A stretch of DNA of 17,464 bases from an uncultured Collinsella sp. (GTDB taxonomy: Bacteria; Actinomycetota; Coriobacteriia; Coriobacteriales; Coriobacteriaceae): NCBI GenBank assembly GCA_902492825.1, contig CABUMZ010000029.1:1-17464 (forward strand), written 5' to 3'. Position 1 is the first letter of the stretch. Each line of letters opens with the position of its first letter. The position numbers were made by a program, and so were the translations under genes. Shown here in pieces: positions 13,759-17,464 of this stretch. Below the pieces are notes generated by a model. The model ran no database searches. It saw only the letters and a list, made by a program, of their open reading frames with translations, and had not been told where the DNA came from.

Positions 13759-15939
13759 GCGGCACCCCCCTCACCGTCACCGGTGTAAGCGATGCGCTGC
13801 AGCAGCGCCACGATGCCCTCGCCGTCGACGGGCTCCACCGCAATATGCTTTGCGCTCAGGCGCTTACGGATAATGGGAAGATCGCACGCCTTTGCCTGGC
13901 GCATAAGCAGGTAGAGCACGTTGCCGTCGACCAAGCCCGCCGCGTCGCTCTCGCGGATTGCCGACCCAATTGCGCCCACCAGCTCGCCGACAGGCTCCAT
14001 GCCCGGTACCACGCGCAGGAGCAAAAAACTCCCCATCTTGCTATCTGCCAGCGCCTGCTCCGCCGCGAGCTCTTGGCCAAAGGCCGCCTGCTTGAGCACG
14101 CAAGTGCCGTCAACGCAGCGTTTATCCTGCGCCACCGCCTCATAGCCAAAGGCACGGCCCAGCGCGCTTTCGACCAGCCCGCACAAGATGCGGAACAGGT
14201 TTTGATAATAGAGGGTCATTTGGTTTTCGGCCGCACTACGCACAAAGATCAACACGGCGGGTGCCCCGTCGCGCTCGATCGCGTATCCAAACATGGGAAA
14301 CCCCGGCGTCAGCTCACGGTTCACCCACAGGTTCGAACGACCCCCGTCGCCCAAAAGAGGTGCAAGCTGCTCAAGCGTGAGCGAGCGTGCGGCATTTTCG
14401 GCAATCGCGGGACTTGCTGCCACCAGGCGTGCAAATGCCCCGCCCGAAACATGGTAGATCGCCACCGAATCGTTCTCGAGGATCTCGCCCAGAAGCTCGC
14501 AGCACTTGCGATAGATGTCGCGTGGGTTGAGTACGTCGAGCTCCTGCGTCACGGCAAAGATCTTGCCAAAGCTGTCGTGGCGACCCACAATCTGGCGCCT
14601 GTACGCGCGCTTGTCCTCGATCGCGTCGTGGTAAAGCTGTGTGAGAAACGTATTGCGATTACGCACGAGCTCGTTTTGATCGCGCTCCGCCCTAATGGCT
14701 TCGCTGTTGCGCAGCTGCACATAGCCGCACACGGCACCCACCACAAAGTACGCAATAAACGGCAGCCAGTTGGACGGCTCGTAAAAGAGACCCTGGAAGG
14801 TATAACCGTACTGAGTAAAGTAGCTCGCGGCCAAACCCACCGACGCCAGCAGCGCCGCAACCAGGCCAAAATCGAGCCCATACAGCGTGCCGATCAGTAC
14901 CACGTACAGCAGGCGGTAGTCGAGCACGTTAAGCTGAGCAGACTGCGAAAACACCAGCTCCAGGCCCTCAAAGAGCACCCAGGCCAGCGCGGTCTCCAGG
15001 CATTTGATGGGCAGTGTCCGCCCGCGCATGCGGTCGATGGCGGCACGCAGCGGATGGCGCTTGCCCGCGAGGGTCTGCTCCCAGCGGGCGTGTATGGTCG
15101 AAAGATCGCGCAGCACGTCATAGCGCTGGAACCACCCGTAGCGCGTGCGGACGGTATCGCTCGGAGCAATGGAGACGACGGCGTCCCCGTCGTAGGTAAT
15201 GTCGAGCCCCGGGAACAAGCCCTTGAGCGCCTCGCCCAGGTCTCCCACGGTGTGGGCAAAGCTATCCGGAACCTCGAGTTCCTCGAATGTGGCATCCCAG
15301 CTGTCGAAGATGCGACGCACTAGAACGGCCAGCTCCTCGGCGCAGAGGGCACCGAGCGGTGAGTCCGCCCCAGCCCTCATGAACAGCAGAGCCTTGCGAG
15401 CACGCCTCGAACAGCGGGGTCAAAATCGGGTCTTCCAGCGTGGGCGAGGCGGTGTACAGATACGGCACGCGCAAGATCTTGGCCTGAATGCCGTCGCGGA
15501 CCGCATAGTAGCGGCACAGGTCGTTGGCCGCACGGGCAATGATGCCCTTGCCGTTTTGCCCCGCAACGTCCACCGCACCGTCCGCTCCCATGGGACCAGT
15601 CACAAACAGCAGCTGAATCTGGCGACCCATGCAAGCTCGAAAGACGGAGCGCAGCAGCTCGATGTCGCCAACGGCCTCGGTATGCGGCGTGAGATAGGTA
15701 GAGAGGTAGACCACACGGTCGAATTCGTAAGCCTGGTCCAGGTGCTGCAGCAGCTCTTTCCAAGACGCATGGAGCGACGACCCGTCGCGGCGCGCCTCGT
15801 TGGCCGCCACGACCTGAACATGGTCACCGGGAAACGCCTTGGCACAAAAGTCGTCATCGACATACGCGGTATTGCCAACAACCAGCACTTCCACCGTGCG
15901 CTCCCCCTCCCCAAATTTAGCTTTTGCCATGGTAAACAT
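13755..15939 (-). pseudogene. pelD: SDR-PelD fusion, putative c-di-GMP receptor, frame broken near 15385
   Basis: Two overlapping frames make one gene of about 727 residues once a single extra G near 15385 is removed. Residues 1 to about 280 are an extended SDR (epimerase-like) fold that spans the break: VEVLVVGNTAY as the first strand, ARAANDLCRYYAVRDG and ILRVPYLY in the middle, and RYGWFQRYDVLRDL at the end. Then come three or four membrane spans (from about residue 330), a coiled linker, a GAF domain (about ILENDSVAIYHV onward) and a C-terminal GGDEF-like domain. In that domain the GGDEF site is DGNVL, so it should not make c-di-GMP, while RESD (13944-13955) sits at the inhibitory-site position that binds c-di-GMP in PelD. 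The SDR lacks its usual glycine loop and catalytic Tyr. It is the first gene of the operon; ATG 15939 has no ribosome binding site. Confidence 0.85.
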
Positions 15940-15943
15940 GCGT

Positions 15944-15949
15944 ATTGTA
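15944..15949 (-). promoter_or_regulatory. Candidate -10 element (TACAAT) of the Pel operon
   Basis: TACAAT on the minus strand lies four bases from the ATG at 15939. With normal spacing transcription would start at or next to the A of the ATG, giving a leaderless mRNA, which agrees with the absence of a Shine-Dalgarno sequence. The -35 side is weak (TTGCCT, 19 bases away). Confidence 0.4.
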
Positions 15950-16173
15950 CGCTGTCAATGTAGGCCAAAGGCAACTTTAAAGCTGTTTTAAGAACTTTTT
16001 CAGACGGGAAGCGACTCGCGCCTGAGCCAGAGAGCCCTACACGTACCGCTGCACGGCGGAGAAAGGCGAATCCACTACCCCTCAGGCATAATTCCTGAGC
16101 AAAATCAAGCAGAGCACACGGCTTTTTGCGCCACTTTAAGACGTAATCGGGATGTGGCGAGAGGCCAAATTCG

Positions 16174-16294
16174 GAAGTGCGGGGAAAACCAAAGGAATGC
16201 TGACCAGACCCCCGTTTTAGGCTTCCGCGACCTGCGGTTTTGATACAAAAAAACCGCGTTGTGCTCGAAGGTTTTCGATTTTTCCCCGCACTTC
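16174..16294. repeat. Long inverted repeat with inner hairpin
   Basis: GAAGTGCGGGGAAAA (16174-16188) and TTTTCCCCGCACTTC (16280-16294) are a perfect 15-bp inverted repeat 91 bp apart. Inside lies a perfect 8-bp stem, GCGGTTTT (16234-16241) with AAAACCGC (16250-16257). The size and terminal repeats are MITE-like; no flanking target-site duplication was obvious. Confidence 0.6.
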
Positions 16295-16372
16295 TGTAAT
16301 TACATCTCTGGATCGAGGGCGCAGGCAATGGTGACGACATCCACGATAGCGCCCCCCTATGCCTGATACCAA

Positions 16373-16410
16373 AATCGTTCCATAGGGACCCGTTTCCCAA
16401 TGGGACGATT
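16373..16410. other. Imperfect 15-bp stem-loop upstream of the AlbA-type gene
   Basis: AATCGTTCCATAGGG (16373-16387) pairs with CCCAATGGGACGATT (16396-16410) at 13 of 15 positions around an 8-base loop; one of the two mismatches is a G-U wobble in plus-strand RNA. No T tract follows. It could be an operator palindrome or an RNA hairpin, and lies about 85 bp upstream of the TATAAT box. Confidence 0.5.
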
Positions 16411-16493
16411 CTTCACAAAGGGCATTAAGGCGCATGAGAACATGGTAGAGGCAAGCAAGCGCGCTTCCACGTTTTCGCCCATGGTGACCACGG

Positions 16494-16499
16494 TATAAT
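16494..16499 (+). promoter_or_regulatory. Candidate -10 element (TATAAT) of the AlbA-type gene
   Basis: A perfect TATAAT lies 37 bp upstream of the ATG at 16537. The -35 region is poor (TTTTCG at 16472-16477 with 16-base spacing), so the promoter may be weak or need an activator. Confidence 0.45.
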
Positions 16500-16536
16500 C
16501 CAACGAGACAAGCAACGAACGGGAAAGGCAGCGCGG

Positions 16537-17464
16537 ATGAACCTGGGCAGCGAGAGCGAGACCGTCGAGTTCAAGAAGTCCACTGGCGAGCATAAAGAAG
16601 CACTGCAAGCCATCAGCGCCATGCTGAACAAGCACGGCCGCGGCGAGCTCTACTTCGGCGTGAAGGACAACGGCGATGTCATCGGCCAGGATGTCAGCGA
16701 CGCAACGCTGCGCCAGGTGACGTCGTGGGTGTCCGACAAGATCGAGCCCGCGGTGTTCCCGACGGTCGAGTGCCTCGACGCCGATGATGGGCTGCGATAC
16801 ATCAAAATTGCCTTCTCAGGTGCCGACGCCCCCTACTCCGCCGACGGACGCTACTTCACCCGCGTGGGGACTTCGAACAAAGCGCTGTCGGCCTCGGAGC
16901 TGAGCGCCATGGTCGTCAAGCGTGAGCGCGCCCGTAGCCCGTGGGACTCGCTGCCGTCCGGCAGGCCCGTCTCCGACGCCGACGAGCAGGCGGTGCGTGA
17001 CTTCGTCGCGCGCGGCGGCAGGGCCGGACGCGTGGGCGGCGGGTTCGCCGGCGTGGAGGACACCTTGGCAAGGCTCGACCTCGTCGCGCCCGACGGCAGC
17101 CTAAGAAACGCCGCGGTGGAGCTGTTCTGCGAGGGATCCGACACCTACCCCAGGATGAAGCTGGGGCTTCTGGGCGGCAACACCAAGGCCAAGATCCTCG
17201 ACCTGCGCCGCGAGTGCGGCACCATGCTCAAGCTGCTCGACTTCGCCGAGTACTTCGTGACGTCGAACATCAGGCGCGAGTTCGTCATCGGCGAGACGGG
17301 CATGTACCGCAAGGAGATCCCCGAGATCCCGGCCGAGGCCATCCGCGAGGCGGTTGCCAACGCGCTGTGCCACCGCGACTACACCACCGGCACCGCCGTC
17401 GAGGTCAACGTGTTCATGGACACCGTCCAGATCGTGAGCCCGGGCCTGTTCCCCGAGGGCGACT
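16537..17464 (+). CDS. AlbA_2/Schlafen-type ATP-binding protein, N-terminal 309 residues (cut by right edge)
   Basis: The protein starts at ATG 16537 with GGGAAAGG about eight bases upstream and is open to the end of the window. Residues about 6-125 are an AlbA_2 (Schlafen-like, divergent AAA_4) domain: VEFKKS at 10-15, GELYFGVKDNG at 36-46, and RYFTRVGTSNKAL at 105-117. After a linker, residues from about 264 open an HATPase_c_4-like domain with IREAVANALCHRDY (269-282) as the ATP-binding N-box and VQIVSPG (297-303). Proteins of this design are often annotated as RecG-like helicases or transcriptional regulators, but carry no helicase motors; functions are mostly unknown, some lying in defence or regulatory contexts. 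It reads away from the Pel operon and is probably unrelated to it. Confidence 0.85.
   Translation, partial: MNLGSESETVEFKKSTGEHKEALQAISAMLNKHGRGELYFGVKDNGDVIGQDVSDATLRQVTSWVSDKIEPAVFPTVECLDADDGLRYIKIAFSGADAPYSADGRYFTRVGTSNKALSASELSAMVVKRERARSPWDSLPSGRPVSDADEQAVRDFVARGGRAGRVGGGFAGVEDTLARLDLVAPDGSLRNAAVELFCEGSDTYPRMKLGLLGGNTKAKILDLRRECGTMLKLLDFAEYFVTSNIRREFVIGETGMYRKEIPEIPAEAIREAVANALCHRDYTTGTAVEVNVFMDTVQIVSPGLFPEGD

Larger units (their letters stand above)
15950..16536. other. Intergenic region without a convincing gene
   Basis: About 590 bp between the divergent Pel operon and the AlbA-type gene. Open frames crossing it lack ribosome binding sites and known motifs. It holds a small hairpin CTCAGG-(7)-CCTGAG at 16081-16099, the long inverted repeat at 16174-16294, a second stem-loop at 16373-16410 and a TATAAT box at 16494-16499. 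Arrangement suggests a structured or mobile non-coding element, but I see no transposase. Confidence 0.6.

Noticed and set aside
13845..15323. Plus-strand open frame of 492 codons opposite pelD
   Set aside because: Antisense shadow of a recognised multi-domain gene.
15600..16400. Minus-strand open frame running from the SDR-PelD region into the intergenic space
   Set aside because: It overlaps the N-terminal SDR coding frame out of phase and crosses the inverted-repeat element; no start signal or motif.
16357..16635. Minus-strand open frame of 92 codons overlapping the AlbA-type gene start
   Set aside because: It is antisense to the first 33 codons of a recognised gene and includes the stem-loop and TATAAT box; no family resemblance, although a decayed remnant cannot be excluded.

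Overview
The window is G+C-rich bacterial DNA. Tightly packed operons, GTG and TTG starts, a sucrose phosphotransferase locus and protein style point to a Coriobacteriia-type actinobacterium, most likely Collinsella or a relative. The genus is my inference from sequence style; no rRNA or marker gene is present to confirm it.

Region 1 (1-4562, minus strand) is a sucrose locus. A LacI-type repressor (scrR, carrying a frame-breaking deletion) is followed by a sucrose PTS permease EIIBC (scrA) and a GH32 sucrose-6-phosphate hydrolase (scrB), closed by a strong intrinsic terminator at 287-325. Three 14-bp LacI/cre-type operators sit upstream of scrA (two) and scrR (one). A partial gene of unknown function begins at 268 and runs off the left edge.

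Region 2 (4563-4801) is a gene-free gap holding a nested inverted-repeat element and a hairpin at the end of the next operon.

Region 3 (4802-15939, minus strand) is one continuous operon of eight genes with 4-14 nt overlaps or gaps of a few bases. In transcription order: an SDR domain fused to PelD, PelE, a DUF2194/PelA-type deacetylase, the glycosyltransferase PelF, the flippase-like PelG, a CotH-kinase lipoprotein, a VTC-domain (polyphosphate polymerase-like) protein and a DUF4956 membrane protein. The first five match the Gram-positive pelDEA(DA)FG layout for a cationic N-acetylgalactosamine/N-acetylglucosamine-type exopolysaccharide: PelD would sense c-di-GMP, PelF polymerise, PelG export with PelE, and the deacetylase trim acetyl groups outside the membrane. 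The last three form a putative phosphate-handling module whose link to Pel polymer is not established. The reading frames of SDR-PelD and PelF are each broken by what looks like a single-base change in a G run, so either the operon is decaying or the sequence has errors.

Region 4 (15940-16536) is an intergenic stretch of about 600 bp with several inverted repeats and no convincing gene. Region 5 (16537-17464, plus strand) is the start of an AlbA_2/Schlafen-type ATP-binding protein, cut by the right edge.
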